In this document: piece after piece, positions 1 through 8,707 of the stretch
Layout of the letters: each line of letters opens with the position of its first letter
How positions within the stretch are numbered: position 1 is the first letter of the stretch
Assembly: GCA_044226195.1 (NCBI GenBank)
Contig: JBGAHO010000010.1
Span: forward strand, 1 to 64,000
Origin: RPQJ01 sp044226195
Lineage (GTDB): Bacteria > Pseudomonadota > Gammaproteobacteria > Steroidobacterales > Steroidobacteraceae
DNA: 64,000 bases
Direction of reading: 5' to 3'
Translations under genes and position numbers: made by a program
Notes under the pieces: model-generated
What the model saw: only the letters and a program-made list of their open reading frames with translations
Told to the model about the DNA's origin: nothing
Databases searched by the model: none

Positions 1-331
1 GAGGACCGGAAACTCGCGCGGCGCAAGAATCGTCACGGGATGCGGCTGAACGCGCGACGCTACCTCCGGCTCGCTCCACCGGTGTCACCGCCGTCGGCGA
101 CAAGAATCCGGTGACGCTGCATGCGCCGTGCAACGTTCCGGCCTTGCGGCCGGAACTCGCTCAGGCGCCCGATATCGAGCGGTCGGTTCGGGGTGTCTTT
201 GCCCCGCCTATTTTCTTCGCGGGGCGAAAGACAGGCCGACTTGGCCGCCCCAAAGCCGCACCCTGGGCGCATTCCGGGACAAAACCCGCGGCAACGCAAA
301 GGCGCCCCGGACGGGGCGCGAACCGCGACCG
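1..331. other. Intergenic/edge region with hairpins, no gene recognised
   Basis: No reading frame here looks like a known protein. Two strong inverted repeats stand out besides the terminator next to the GST gene. One has perfect 9-bp arms at 135-143 and 148-156 (GTTCCGGCC...). The other has arms at 195-207 and 219-232 (GTCTTTGCCCCGC...) with one bulged base. Neither is followed by a T-run on either strand, so they could be terminator-like or repetitive hairpins behind a gene that ends left of the window. Confidence 0.5.
302..319 (-). terminator. Probable terminator of the GST gene
   Basis: The arms GCGCCCCG and CGGGGCGC form a tight GC-rich hairpin 13 nt beyond the GST stop codon. Read on the minus strand it is followed by CTTTGCG, so the U-tract is weak. 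Confidence 0.5.
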
Positions 332-946
332 CTACCAGCGGAGCTCGAGCGGCACGTGGCCCGGCTGCGCGGCGACGCGGGCGAGCCACGCACGGACGGC
401 CGGATAGCCCGCGAGGTCGAAGCCGCCGTCGGCGGCCGAGTGCGTGTAGCCGTAGAGAGCGATGTCCGCGATCGAGTAGCGCCCGCCCGCGAACCAGTCG
501 TGCTTCGCCAGACGCTGCTCCATCACGCCCAGTGCCGCGTAGCCCTTGGCGTGCCACTCCGGCACGAGGTGCTGCTTCTTCGCCATTTCCGCCGGCGGCG
601 CGAACTTCAGCCAAAACCGCGCGACCGCGATGTACGGCTCGTGGCTGTACTGCTCGAAGAACATCCACTGCAGCATCTCGGCGCGACCCCAGCGGTCGTC
701 GGGAATGAGCGGCGAGCCCTCGGCGAGGTACCAGAGGATGGCGCCCGACTCCGGCAGGCAGCGTCCGTCCTCGAGCTCGAGCAGGGGCACCCGACCGTTC
801 GGGTTCTTGGCGAGGAAGGCCGGCTGGCGCGTCTGGCCGTCGTGCAGGCCGTAGTCCTGGAGCGTGAGCGCGACACCGACCTGGCGCGCGCACAGGCGCA
901 CCTTGTAGCAGTTGCCGGAGACGTGCATCTGGTGGAGAACGGGCAC
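332..946 (-). CDS. Glutathione S-transferase family protein
   Basis: Cytosolic GST of 204 residues, the usual length. The N-terminal thioredoxin-like half carries the GSH-site pattern NPNGRVPLLE followed by LPESGAILWYLAE, and an all-helical C-terminal half follows. The N-terminal stretch HVSGNCYKVR resembles bacterial GSTs whose catalytic residue is an early Ser or Cys. Two in-frame GTG codons compete as start. The one at 946 is preferred because AGGAG lies 5 nt upstream, whereas the codon at 952 overlaps that Shine-Dalgarno. It is monocistronic, lies downstream of the pil genes on the same strand, and has its own terminator. The substrate cannot be inferred. Confidence 0.85.
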   Translation of the reverse strand: MPVLHQMHVSGNCYKVRLCARQVGVALTLQDYGLHDGQTRQPAFLAKNPNGRVPLLELEDGRCLPESGAILWYLAEGSPLIPDDRWGRAEMLQWMFFEQYSHEPYIAVARFWLKFAPPAEMAKKQHLVPEWHAKGYAALGVMEQRLAKHDWFAGGRYSIADIALYGYTHSAADGGFDLAGYPAVRAWLARVAAQPGHVPLELRW

Positions 947-1016
947 GGGCACTCCTTGCGGCCAGGCCGCGCTGCGTGGGTGCCCGCGAGTGTACCCGGG
1001 CCGGGCCCGGGCGCGC

Positions 1017-2171
1017 TCAGCCGAAGTTGATCTTCGCCTCGAGGTTGGTGCGCGAGTCGGCGTTCGAGATCGCTTCCTCGAGCGTGACCTTGCCGTCGAG
1101 ATAGAGCTGGTAGAGCGAGTTGTCGAAGCTGAGCATGCCCTTTTCGGAGCTGCGCAGCAGCGCTTCCTTGACGCCCATCACGTCGCCCTTCTTGACCAGC
1201 TCCTGCACGTGCGGCGTGTTGAGCAGCACTTCGAGCGCGGCGCAGCGCTTGCCGTCCTTGCCCATCACCAGGCGCTGCGACAGGATCGCCTTCAGGTACT
1301 GCGACAGGTCGAGGAAGATCTGCGCGTGCTGGTCGCGCGGGAACATGTTGATGATGCGGTCGAGCGTCTCGGCCGCGTTGTTGGCGTGCAGCGTCGCGAG
1401 GCACAGGTGGCCGGTGCCGGCGAAGGTGATCGCGTACTCCATCGACTCGCGGTCGCGGATCTCGCCGATCAGGATGACGTCGGGCGCGGCGCGCATCGCG
1501 CTGCGCAGCGCGCGGTGGAACGACTTGGTGTCGAGCCCGACCTCGCGCTGGTTGACGATCGACTTCTTGTTGGCGTGCAGGAACTCGATCGGGTCCTCGA
1601 CCGTGAGGATGTGGTCGGAAGCGATCTCGTTGCGGTAGTTGATCATCGCCGCGAGCGAGGTCGACTTGCCCGAGCCGGTCGCGCCGACCATCAGGATCAG
1701 CCCGCGCTTGATCATCGCGAGGTCCTTCATGATCGGGGGCAGGCCGAGGTCCTCGATCTTGGGCATGTCGGCCGTGATGTAGCGCAGCACGATCGCCGGG
1801 TTGCCGCGCTGGTGGAACACCGCGATGCGGAAGCGACCGAGGCCGGGCTCGGAGATCGCGAAGTCGATCTCGAGCTCCTGCTGGAAGTAGTCGATCTGCT
1901 CCTGGTTCATCAGGCCGTAGGCGGCCTGGCGCACCTGGTCGGCGCTCAGCACCTGCCGGTTGACCGGCATGATGACGCCCTCGATCTTGATCTTGATCGG
2001 TGCGTTCGAGGTGAAGAACAGGTCCGAGGCCTTCTTCTCCACCATCAGCTTGAACAGCGGCCGCGTGTTGAGCACGAAGGTGCGGCCGCTGCTGCTGGCC
2101 GTCGCTTCGGCAATGGCCCGTTCTGCGTCGGGCAGGCGGCCGTCGGTGTCGGGCGTGGTGGTGATCGGCAT
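1017..2171 (-). CDS. PilT/PilU-family retraction ATPase, second PilU-like paralogue
   Basis: Hexameric type IV pilus ATPase of 384 residues. Walker A GATGSGKST is near residues 163-171, followed by the Asp box (EDPIEF), Walker B (DVILIGEIRD) and a His box (LATLHANN). Compared with the upstream PilU it has about 25 extra N-terminal residues and a different C-terminus. It lacks the PilT-specific AIRNLIRE motif, so it groups with PilU rather than PilT. It lies 15 nt behind that gene and is probably cotranscribed. Its role beyond assisting retraction is unknown. The family assignment is firm; which paralogue it is remains inference. Confidence 0.85.
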   Translation of the reverse strand: MPITTTPDTDGRLPDAERAIAEATASSSGRTFVLNTRPLFKLMVEKKASDLFFTSNAPIKIKIEGVIMPVNRQVLSADQVRQAAYGLMNQEQIDYFQQELEIDFAISEPGLGRFRIAVFHQRGNPAIVLRYITADMPKIEDLGLPPIMKDLAMIKRGLILMVGATGSGKSTSLAAMINYRNEIASDHILTVEDPIEFLHANKKSIVNQREVGLDTKSFHRALRSAMRAAPDVILIGEIRDRESMEYAITFAGTGHLCLATLHANNAAETLDRIINMFPRDQHAQIFLDLSQYLKAILSQRLVMGKDGKRCAALEVLLNTPHVQELVKKGDVMGVKEALLRSSEKGMLSFDNSLYQLYLDGKVTLEEAISNADSRTNLEAKINFG

Positions 2172-2186
2172 GCGGGCGGGCCTCGG

Positions 2187-3332
2187 TCAGTCCTCTTCCT
2201 CGAGGATCTTGAGCGCTCCGGTCTCCTGGATGTCGCTCTTGTCGGCGCGCTTGCTCTCGAGCTTGATGCGCAGGCGCACCTCGTTCTTCGAGTCGGCGTT
2301 GCGGATCGCCTCTTCGTAGCCGATCACGCCCGACTCGTACAGGTCGAACAGCGCCTGGTCGAAGGTCTTCATGCCCAGCCGGTTCGACTTGGCCATGATC
2401 TCCTTGATCGCCGCCACCTCGCCCCGGAAGATCAGGTCGGCGATCAGCGGCGTGTTGAGCATCACTTCCATCGCGGCGATGCGGCCCTTGCCCGCCTCGC
2501 GCGGGATCAGGCGCTGCGAGACCATCGCCCGGATGTTGAGCGAGAGGTCCATCAGCAGCTGCTCGCGCCGGTCCTCGGGGAAGAAGTTGATGATGCGGTC
2601 GAGCGCCTGGTTGGCGCTGTTGGCATGCAGCGTCGCGAGCACGAGGTGGCCGGTCTCGGCGAACTGGATGCCGTACTCCATGGTCTCGCGGTCGCGGATC
2701 TCGCCGATCAGGATCACGTCGGGCGCCTGGCGCAGCGTGTTCTTGAGCGCCATGTGCCAGCTGTCGGTGTCCACGCCCACCTCGCGCTGCGTCACCACGC
2801 AATTGCGGTGGGTGTGCACGTACTCGATCGGGTCCTCGATCGTGATGATGTGGCCGCGCGTCTTGTCGTTGCGGTAGTCGAGCATCGCCGCGAGCGAGGT
2901 CGACTTGCCCGAGCCGGTCGCGCCGACCAGGATCACCAGGCCGCGCTTCGAGAGCACGATCTCCTTGAGGATCGGCGGCAACTCCAGCTCGTCGACGGTC
3001 GGCACCTTCACGTTGATGGTGCGCAGCACGGCGCCCGTGAGGCCCATCTGGATGAACGCCGAGACGCGGAAGCGGCCGATGCCCGGCGGGGCGATGGCGA
3101 AGTTGCACTCCTTGGAGGAGTCGAATTCCTTGGTCTGCCGGTCGTTCATGATCGCGCGCACCAGCAGTGCGGCCTGCTCCGGCGTGAGCGGCTGGTTGGT
3201 CTGCGGCTTGATCTCGCCGTCGACCTTGATCGCCGGCGGGAATCCCGCGGTGATGAACAGGTCCGACCCCTTGCGCTCGACCATGCGGCGCAGGAGGTCC
3301 TGCATGAGCTTGATGCCGGTATCGCGATCCAT
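2187..3332 (-). CDS. pilU: Type IV pilus retraction ATPase PilU
   Basis: Retraction ATPase of 381 residues that works with PilT at the inner-membrane base of the type IV pilus. It has an N-terminal PAS-like domain, then Walker A GATGSGKST near 137-145, Asp box EDPIEY, Walker B VILIGEIRD and His box LATLHANS. The acidic tail ending LEEED and the position directly behind pilT are typical of PilU. It starts 36 nt after the pilT stop, so it forms an operon with pilT and the following paralogue. Confidence 0.9.
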   Translation of the reverse strand: MDRDTGIKLMQDLLRRMVERKGSDLFITAGFPPAIKVDGEIKPQTNQPLTPEQAALLVRAIMNDRQTKEFDSSKECNFAIAPPGIGRFRVSAFIQMGLTGAVLRTINVKVPTVDELELPPILKEIVLSKRGLVILVGATGSGKSTSLAAMLDYRNDKTRGHIITIEDPIEYVHTHRNCVVTQREVGVDTDSWHMALKNTLRQAPDVILIGEIRDRETMEYGIQFAETGHLVLATLHANSANQALDRIINFFPEDRREQLLMDLSLNIRAMVSQRLIPREAGKGRIAAMEVMLNTPLIADLIFRGEVAAIKEIMAKSNRLGMKTFDQALFDLYESGVIGYEEAIRNADSKNEVRLRIKLESKRADKSDIQETGALKILEEED

Positions 3333-3368
3333 GGTACCTCCGGGCGACGGGCGCTATGGCCCCGCGAC

Positions 3369-4409
3369 CTAGAATTCCTCCTTGTTCTGCGCGCGGTAAC
3401 GCGCCTCTTCCTTGGTGATCAGGCCCTTCTGGAGCAGTTCCTTCAGGCACTGGTCCAGGGTCTGCATGCCGGCCTGCTGGCCGGTCTGGATCGCCGAGTA
3501 CATCTGGGCGATCTTGCCTTCGCGGATCAGGTTCCGGATGGCGGGCGTGCCGATCATGATCTCGTGGGCGGCGATGCGGCCGCCGCCGATGCGCTTCAGC
3601 AGGGACTGCGAGATGACCGCGCGCAGCGACTCGGAGAGCATCGCCCGGACCATCTCCTTTTCCGCGGCCGGGAAGACGTCGACCACGCGGTCGATGGTCT
3701 TGGCGGCCGAACTGGTGTGCAGGGTGCCGAACACGAGGTGGCCCGTCTCGGCGCCGGTGAGCGCCAGGCGGATGGTCTCGAGGTCGCGCATTTCGCCGAC
3801 CAGGATCACGTCCGGGTCCTCGCGCAGGGCCGAACGCAGGGCCTCGCTGAAGCCGAGGGTGTCGCGGTGGACCTCGCGCTGGTTGATCAGGCAGCGCTTC
3901 GACTCGTGCACGAACTCGATCGGGTCCTCGATCGTGATGATGTGGTCCGGCCGGTTGTCGTTGATGTAGTTGATCATCGCGGCCAGCGTCGTCGACTTGC
4001 CGGAGCCGGTCGGGCCGGTGACCAGCACCAGGCCGCGCGGCTGCATCGCGATGTCCTTGAAGATCTTCGGGGCGTTCAGGTCGTCGAGCGACAGCACCAC
4101 CGAGGGGATGTTGCGGAACACGGCGGCCGAGCCGCGGTTCTGGTTGAAGGCGTTGACGCGGAAGCGCGCAAGCTTCGGAATTTCGAACGAAAAGTCGGTC
4201 TCGTAGAACTCTTCGTAAGCCTTCCGTTGCTTGTCATTCATGATGTCGTACACCATGCTGTGCACTTCCTTGTGCGTCAGCGGTGGCATATTGATCCGCT
4301 TCATGTCGCCGTCGACGCGGATCATGGGCGGCACCCCCGACGAGAGGTGCAGGTCGGAGGCCTTGTTCTTGACGGCAAATGCCAGCAGTTGCGCGATGTC
4401 GACGGCCAT
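3369..4409 (-). CDS. pilT: Type IV pilus retraction ATPase PilT
   Basis: Motor protein of 346 residues, the usual PilT length, that depolymerises the pilus to drive twitching. It begins MAVDIAQLLAF, with AGGGAG just upstream. Walker A GPTGSGKST lies at about 132-140, Asp box EDPIEF and Walker B DVILVGEMRD follow, and the C-terminal retraction motif AIRNLIREGK separates it from PilU. A longer in-frame start upstream was rejected because it would run through the divergent promoter region into yggS. It is the first gene of a three-ATPase operon. Confidence 0.95.
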   Translation of the reverse strand: MAVDIAQLLAFAVKNKASDLHLSSGVPPMIRVDGDMKRINMPPLTHKEVHSMVYDIMNDKQRKAYEEFYETDFSFEIPKLARFRVNAFNQNRGSAAVFRNIPSVVLSLDDLNAPKIFKDIAMQPRGLVLVTGPTGSGKSTTLAAMINYINDNRPDHIITIEDPIEFVHESKRCLINQREVHRDTLGFSEALRSALREDPDVILVGEMRDLETIRLALTGAETGHLVFGTLHTSSAAKTIDRVVDVFPAAEKEMVRAMLSESLRAVISQSLLKRIGGGRIAAHEIMIGTPAIRNLIREGKIAQMYSAIQTGQQAGMQTLDQCLKELLQKGLITKEEARYRAQNKEEF

Positions 4410-4497
4410 CGGGTCTCCCTGTGGCCTGCGCTCCGGATCCACCGCCGGAAGGGTCTCGCAGGCCACGGCAGTATAGATCAGGGCCTCGGACCCCAAT

Positions 4498-5193
4498 ATG
4501 TTAACCGCTCCGCAGTTCTCACCCGACGGGCTCCTCGCCGTGCGGGCCCGCATCGCCGCTGCGGCGCAGCGGGCCGGACGCGACCCGGGGGACGTCCGCC
4601 TGCTGGCGGTCAGCAAGCAGCAGCCGGTCGAGTCGATCCGCGCCGTGGCCGCGCTCGGGCAGGCGGAGTTCGGCGAGAACTACGTCCAGGAAGCGGCCTC
4701 GAAGATCGACGCCCTGCGGGACCTGCCCCTGACCTGGCATTTCATCGGCCAGCTGCAGGCCAACAAGACGCGCGAGGTGGCCGAGCGCTGCCAGTGGGTC
4801 CACACCATCGACCGCGCCCGCATCGCCGAGCGGCTGTCCGCACAGCGGCCGCACCACGCGCCGCCGCTCGAGATCCTGCTGCAGGTCAAGCTCGCGGACG
4901 AAGCGGCCAAGGGCGGCGTGAGCCCGGACGAGTTGCCGGCACTGGCCGACGCGGTGGCCCGCCTCCCCAGGCTGCGCCTGCGCGGCCTGATGTGCCTGCC
5001 GCCCGAGTCCCCCACCGAGGAGGAACAGCGGCGACCGTTCCGCCGGTTGCGCGAGCTGCGTGACGCGCTGAACGGCGTTGGGCACGCCCTCGACACGCTG
5101 TCGATGGGCATGAGCGGCGACCTCGAGGCCGCGGTGCTCGAGGGCGCGACGATCGTGCGGGTCGGCACGGCGGTGTTCGGGCCGCGGCACTGA
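4498..5193 (+). CDS. yggS: YggS family pyridoxal phosphate homeostasis protein
   Basis: PLP-binding TIM-barrel protein (COG0325, PLPBP) of 231 residues. It buffers intracellular PLP and affects amino-acid pools. The PLP lysine is the K of AVSKQQP near residue 40, and FGENYVQEA, WHFIGQLQANK and the C-terminal SMGMSGDLEAAV are family signatures. It is divergent from pilT across 88 nt and starts a rightward run with proC, yggT and yggU, the classical neighbourhood beside pilT in many proteobacteria. Confidence 0.95.
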   Translation: MLTAPQFSPDGLLAVRARIAAAAQRAGRDPGDVRLLAVSKQQPVESIRAVAALGQAEFGENYVQEAASKIDALRDLPLTWHFIGQLQANKTREVAERCQWVHTIDRARIAERLSAQRPHHAPPLEILLQVKLADEAAKGGVSPDELPALADAVARLPRLRLRGLMCLPPESPTEEEQRRPFRRLRELRDALNGVGHALDTLSMGMSGDLEAAVLEGATIVRVGTAVFGPRH

Positions 5194-5217
5194 GGACAGG
5201 CGGAGGCGAGGACGGTC

Positions 5218-6036
5218 ATGCATTACGCGTTCATCGGTGGCGGCAACATGGCGACCAGCCTGATCGGCGGCCTGCGGGCCCGCGGCGTGCCGGCCGAACG
5301 CATCACGGCCTCCGACCCGATGCCCGCGCAGCGCGAGCGCCTGCACCGGGAGTTCGGCATCGACGTCACGCAGGACAACGCGGCCGCGGTGCGCGGGGCC
5401 GATACGGTGGTGCTGTGCGTGAAGCCGCAGGACATGGCCGAGGTGGCACGCGGCATCGCCGCGGACGTCGCGACGCGCCGCCGGGTCGTCATCTCGATCG
5501 CGGCCGGCATCCGCGTCGAGGACCTCGCCCGCTGGCTCGGCCCGGACGTGCCGATCGTACGCACCATGCCCAATCGTCCGGCGCTGATCGGCGCCGGCAT
5601 CACGGCGTTGCACGCGGGGGACGCCGTCGAACCGGTCGAACGCAAGACGGTCGAGGACCTGCTCGGCGCCTGCGGCGCGACCGTGTGGGTCGACGACGAG
5701 GCGCTGCTCGACGTCGTGACCGCCGTCTCCGGCACCGGCCCGGCCTACTTCTTCCTGCTGATCGAGATGCTGGAAGCGGCCGGCATCGAACTCGGCCTCG
5801 CGCCGGACACCGCCCGTCGCCTCGCCGTCGAGACCGCGCGCGGCGCGGGACGCATGGCCGCCGAGACCACCGAGTCGCCGGCGCAGCTGCGCGAGGAAGT
5901 CACCTCGAAGGGCGGCACCACCGCGGCCGCCATGCAGGTGCTGGAGGGCGCGCGGGTGCGTGCTATTTTTGCCGAAGCGGTCGCGGCCGCCGCGCGCCGT
6001 TCGACCGAGCTGGCACGCCAGTTCGGCAGCCACTGA
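5218..6036 (+). CDS. proC: Pyrroline-5-carboxylate reductase
   Basis: Catalyses the last step of proline synthesis, NAD(P)H-dependent reduction of pyrroline-5-carboxylate. The 272-residue protein opens with a Rossmann motif (FIGGGNMATSLIGGL). It has the conserved VRTMPN segment and the C-terminal dimer/active-site block SGTGPAYFF plus EVTSKGGTTAAAM. It follows yggS by 24 nt. Confidence 0.95.
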   Translation: MHYAFIGGGNMATSLIGGLRARGVPAERITASDPMPAQRERLHREFGIDVTQDNAAAVRGADTVVLCVKPQDMAEVARGIAADVATRRRVVISIAAGIRVEDLARWLGPDVPIVRTMPNRPALIGAGITALHAGDAVEPVERKTVEDLLGACGATVWVDDEALLDVVTAVSGTGPAYFFLLIEMLEAAGIELGLAPDTARRLAVETARGAGRMAAETTESPAQLREEVTSKGGTTAAAMQVLEGARVRAIFAEAVAAAARRSTELARQFGSH

Positions 6037-6058
6037 CGGACCCCCCGACGGATTGCCC

Positions 6059-6583
6059 ATGCGCGCATTGCTCTTCGTCCTCGACACGCTGATCTCCCTG
6101 GTGGTGATCGCCTACCTGCTGCGGGTCCTGCTGCCGCTGGTGCGCGCGGACTTCCGCAACCCGATCGGCCAGGCCGTGCTCAAGGTCACCGACCCGCTGG
6201 TGATGCCGCTGCGCAAGGTGCTCCCGCCGGCGGGGCGCATCGATACGGCGTCGATCGTCGCGATGCTGCTGGTGCAGCTCGCGGGCACCATCGTCCTGCG
6301 ACTGGTCGTGGGCTACGGACTCGACCCGGGCATCCTGCTGGTGTCGGCGCTGCGCAGCCTGCTGCACACGGTGCTGCAGTTCTACGTGGTCGCGATCCTG
6401 ATCTATGCGCTGCTCAGCTGGATCGCGCCCGGCACCTACAGCCCCGCGAACCAGCTGCTGAGCCGGCTGTGCGAGCCCCTGCTGGCCCCGGTGCGCCGGG
6501 TCGTCCCGCCGCTCGGCGGCCTCGACCTGTCGGCGCTGGTGGTCCTGATCGCCCTGCAGGCGCTGCAACTGCTGCTGTTCTAG
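6059..6583 (+). CDS. yggT: YggT family integral membrane protein
   Basis: Inner-membrane protein of 174 residues with two YGGT repeats. Each has two hydrophobic helices around the pattern (L)RNPI..VL..T/L..P(L)..P.R(K/R)V.PP.GG, seen near 38-60 and 130-155. The start is the ATG 22 nt after the proC stop; the open frame extends further upstream but would overlap proC. Family members have been linked to osmotic stress and cell-division-protein positioning, but the biochemical role is not settled. Confidence 0.9.
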   Translation: MRALLFVLDTLISLVVIAYLLRVLLPLVRADFRNPIGQAVLKVTDPLVMPLRKVLPPAGRIDTASIVAMLLVQLAGTIVLRLVVGYGLDPGILLVSALRSLLHTVLQFYVVAILIYALLSWIAPGTYSPANQLLSRLCEPLLAPVRRVVPPLGGLDLSALVVLIALQALQLLLF

Positions 6584-6592
6584 CGGCCGCCG

Positions 6593-6895
6593 ATGACCGT
6601 TCCCGCCCGGCGCGACGGCTCGGACTGGGTGCTGGAGCTGCGGGTGCAGCCGCGCGCAGCCCGCACCGAGTTCGCGGGCGTCCACGGCGACAGGCTCAAG
6701 CTGCGCCTGCATGCGCCGCCGGTCGACGGCAAGGCCAATGCCGCGCTGGTGGAATTCATCGCCGAGGCCTTCGGCGTGCCGCGCGCGCGGGTGATCCTCG
6801 AGCAGGGTCAGGCGTCGCGCGACAAGCGCGTGCGCGTGTGCGGCGTCGCAGCGTTGCCGCCGGCGCTCCAGCCGCACGCGGCGGCAGTAAGATAG
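6593..6895 (+). CDS. yggU: DUF167 / YggU family protein
   Basis: Small cytosolic protein of 100 residues (DUF167, COG1872). It has the family signature RVQPRAARTEFAGVHGDRLKLRLHAPPVDGKAN and a following helix. It starts 9 nt after yggT, as is usual for this gene pair. The function is unknown; the fold is a conserved alpha/beta domain. Confidence 0.9.
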   Translation: MTVPARRDGSDWVLELRVQPRAARTEFAGVHGDRLKLRLHAPPVDGKANAALVEFIAEAFGVPRARVILEQGQASRDKRVRVCGVAALPPALQPHAAAVR

Positions 6896-6939
6896 AGACT
6901 CAACCGCAACTGCCCGTTGCCACGCAGGAGGATAAGACG

Positions 6940-7440
6940 ATGCGATCGCCGTTCCACCGCCGCTTCGCGCCGCTGCTCCTCGCCACGTTTTTCCTAGCAT
7001 TTTCCGCAGGATGCGACTTCGGCGCCTCGAGCGGCCGGGCGCCGCCCGGCAGGCCGACCGAGCCCACGTTCCAGGACTTCGGCAATTTCCAGGTGCATTT
7101 CAACGCGATCCGGACCGACCAGCTCACGGCCGGCGTCGCGCGCACCTACTCGATCGAGCGCAGCGCCAACCGCGTGATGCTCAACGTCTCGCTGCTGCGC
7201 AAGGCAGCCGACGGCCGCACGCAGCCGGTCGACGGCAAGGTGACCGCGACCGCGTACAACCTCAACGGCCAGCTGAAGGACCTGCAGATGCGCCGGATCA
7301 CCGAGGGCGAGTCGGTCTACTTCATCGGCGAGACGGGCATCAGCGGCAACGAGATCCTGGTGTTCAACATCCAGGCGTCGCCGCTCGGCCAGAGCGAGAA
7401 GTACCAGGTGCAGTTCAAGCGCGAGTTCTACGCCGACTGA
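6940..7440 (+). CDS. DUF4426 domain exported protein, possible lipoprotein
   Basis: Exported protein of 166 residues. The N-terminal signal (MRSPFHRRFAPLLLATFFLAFSAGC) ends in a Cys that could be lipidated, although SAGC is a poor lipobox. The mature part (FGNFQVHFNAIRTDQL...RSANRVMLNVSLL...) matches the DUF4426 family, often encoded beside yggT/proC. AGGAGG lies 9 nt before the ATG, after a 44-nt gap from yggU. The function is not known. Confidence 0.8.
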   Translation: MRSPFHRRFAPLLLATFFLAFSAGCDFGASSGRAPPGRPTEPTFQDFGNFQVHFNAIRTDQLTAGVARTYSIERSANRVMLNVSLLRKAADGRTQPVDGKVTATAYNLNGQLKDLQMRRITEGESVYFIGETGISGNEILVFNIQASPLGQSEKYQVQFKREFYAD

Positions 7441-7561
7441 GTGCCGCGGACCCGGAAAAAAAAGCCTCCGGAGCGTATCGACACCGCGTATTTCGTGCTA
7501 TTTTTCGCGCGCCAACAGACTAACCGGGGCTCAGGCCCGCGACTCACACAGGAGACAGTAG

Positions 7562-7873
7562 ATGGCAAAGAAGAGTTCTGCACCGACGAAGTCCGACATC
7601 CTGGCTGCGATCTCGAAGGACACGGGTCTTTCCAAGAAGCAGGTCAGCTCGGTGTTCGACTCGCTGCACGGCGTGATCAAGAAGAGCCTCAAGAGCCACG
7701 GGCTGTTCACGCTCCCGGGCCTCGCCAAGATGAAGGTCGTCAAGAAGCCCGCCACCAAGGCGCGTGAAGGCGTGAATCCCTTCACCGGCGAGAAGATGAC
7801 CTTCAAGGCCAAGCCGGCCAGCAAGAAGGTGCGTGTGATGCCGCTCAAGAACCTCAAGGGTTTCGTGAGCTGA
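7562..7873 (+). CDS. HU/IHF-family DNA-binding protein
   Basis: Nucleoid-type protein of 103 residues. The N-terminal helices (KSDILAAISKDTGLSKKQVSSVFDSLHGVIK) and beta-arm region (GLFTLPGLAKMKVVKKPATKAREGVNPFTGEKM) match the Bac_DNA_binding fold. It has an unusual basic C-terminal tail rich in Lys (KAKPASKKVRVMPLKNLK). It is a divergent HU-like protein rather than canonical HupA/HupB or IHF. It is monocistronic, with AGGAG 8 nt before the ATG and a terminator just after the stop. Confidence 0.85.
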   Translation: MAKKSSAPTKSDILAAISKDTGLSKKQVSSVFDSLHGVIKKSLKSHGLFTLPGLAKMKVVKKPATKAREGVNPFTGEKMTFKAKPASKKVRVMPLKNLKGFVS

Positions 7874-7890
7874 TCGAACGCGATTTCCGC

Positions 7891-7915
7891 GCCGGGGCGG
7901 CCTCGCCGCCCCGGC
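7891..7915 (+). terminator. Terminator of the HU-like gene
   Basis: Perfect 10-bp arms GCCGGGGCGG and CCGCCCCGGC are separated by 5 nt. The hairpin lies 17 nt after the stop codon and is followed by a T-rich stretch (GATTTGAGCCTGTTTTT). It could also act on the convergent hydrolase gene. Confidence 0.75.
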
Positions 7916-7955
7916 GATTTGAGCCTGTTTTTCCCGCCTTTTTCGCCTGATCCGC

Positions 7956-8633
7956 TCAGGCACCCGACGCCAGGAATCCCAGCACGACGGTCCGCAGCTC
8001 GCCGAGCCGGCCGTGAAAGAAGTGCTCCGCGTCGCGCATCACCACCAGCTGCGGACGATCCGCCACGTACGCTTCCGCCCAGCGCTGCACCGCCGTGCAA
8101 TCGACGAGTTCATCGCGATCGCCCTGCACGATCAGCCACGGGCACGCGGGATGCGCCACCGGCTGCGTGATGATGCGTCCGACCGGCGGCGCGATGGTGA
8201 CGAGCCGCGCGGGCCGTGCCGACTGCGAGGCCTGCAGTGCGACCGCCGCGCCGAACGAGAATCCCGCCAGCCACAGTCGCTCGCAGCGCCAGTGCCTGCG
8301 CGCCCACTCGATCACGGCGAGCGCGTCGTCGACCTCGCCGATCCCCTGCGCGTGCTCGCCGCCGCTCGCGCCCACCCCGCGGAAATTGAAACGTACGGTC
8401 GGCGCCCCCGCCTCCTGCATCGCGCGGGCCACGGTGTGGACGACCTTGTTCTGCATCGTCCCGCCGAAGAGAGGGTGTGGGTGACACACGACCCCGACCA
8501 CGGCGGCCGGCACGTCGTCCGCCCGCGGATCCTCGACGCGCGCCTCGAGCGGCCCGGCCGGCCCGTCGATCGTGCACGGCCGGGGCGCCGGTGGGCGGAA
8601 GGCCGGACCCTCGGGCGCAGGGGAATCGCTCAA
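7956..8633 (-). CDS. Alpha/beta hydrolase (COG2945-like)
   Basis: Predicted esterase or acyl hydrolase of 225 residues. It has the family start VCHPHPLFGGTMQNKVV, the nucleophile elbow GFSFGAA, the acid in GDRDELVD and the catalytic His in DAEHFFHG. This matches the COG2945 dienelactone-hydrolase-like group. It has no signal peptide, so it is cytosolic. It ends towards the HU-like gene and starts 74 nt from the divergent PEBP gene. The substrate is unknown. Confidence 0.85.
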   Translation of the reverse strand: MSDSPAPEGPAFRPPAPRPCTIDGPAGPLEARVEDPRADDVPAAVVGVVCHPHPLFGGTMQNKVVHTVARAMQEAGAPTVRFNFRGVGASGGEHAQGIGEVDDALAVIEWARRHWRCERLWLAGFSFGAAVALQASQSARPARLVTIAPPVGRIITQPVAHPACPWLIVQGDRDELVDCTAVQRWAEAYVADRPQLVVMRDAEHFFHGRLGELRTVVLGFLASGA

Positions 8634-8707
8634 GCAGCCTCCGGGAGCGGGCGGGTGTGCCGCAGTGTGCCAGAATGTCGGCCAGGACCCCGGTCGGAGG
8701 AAGCCCC

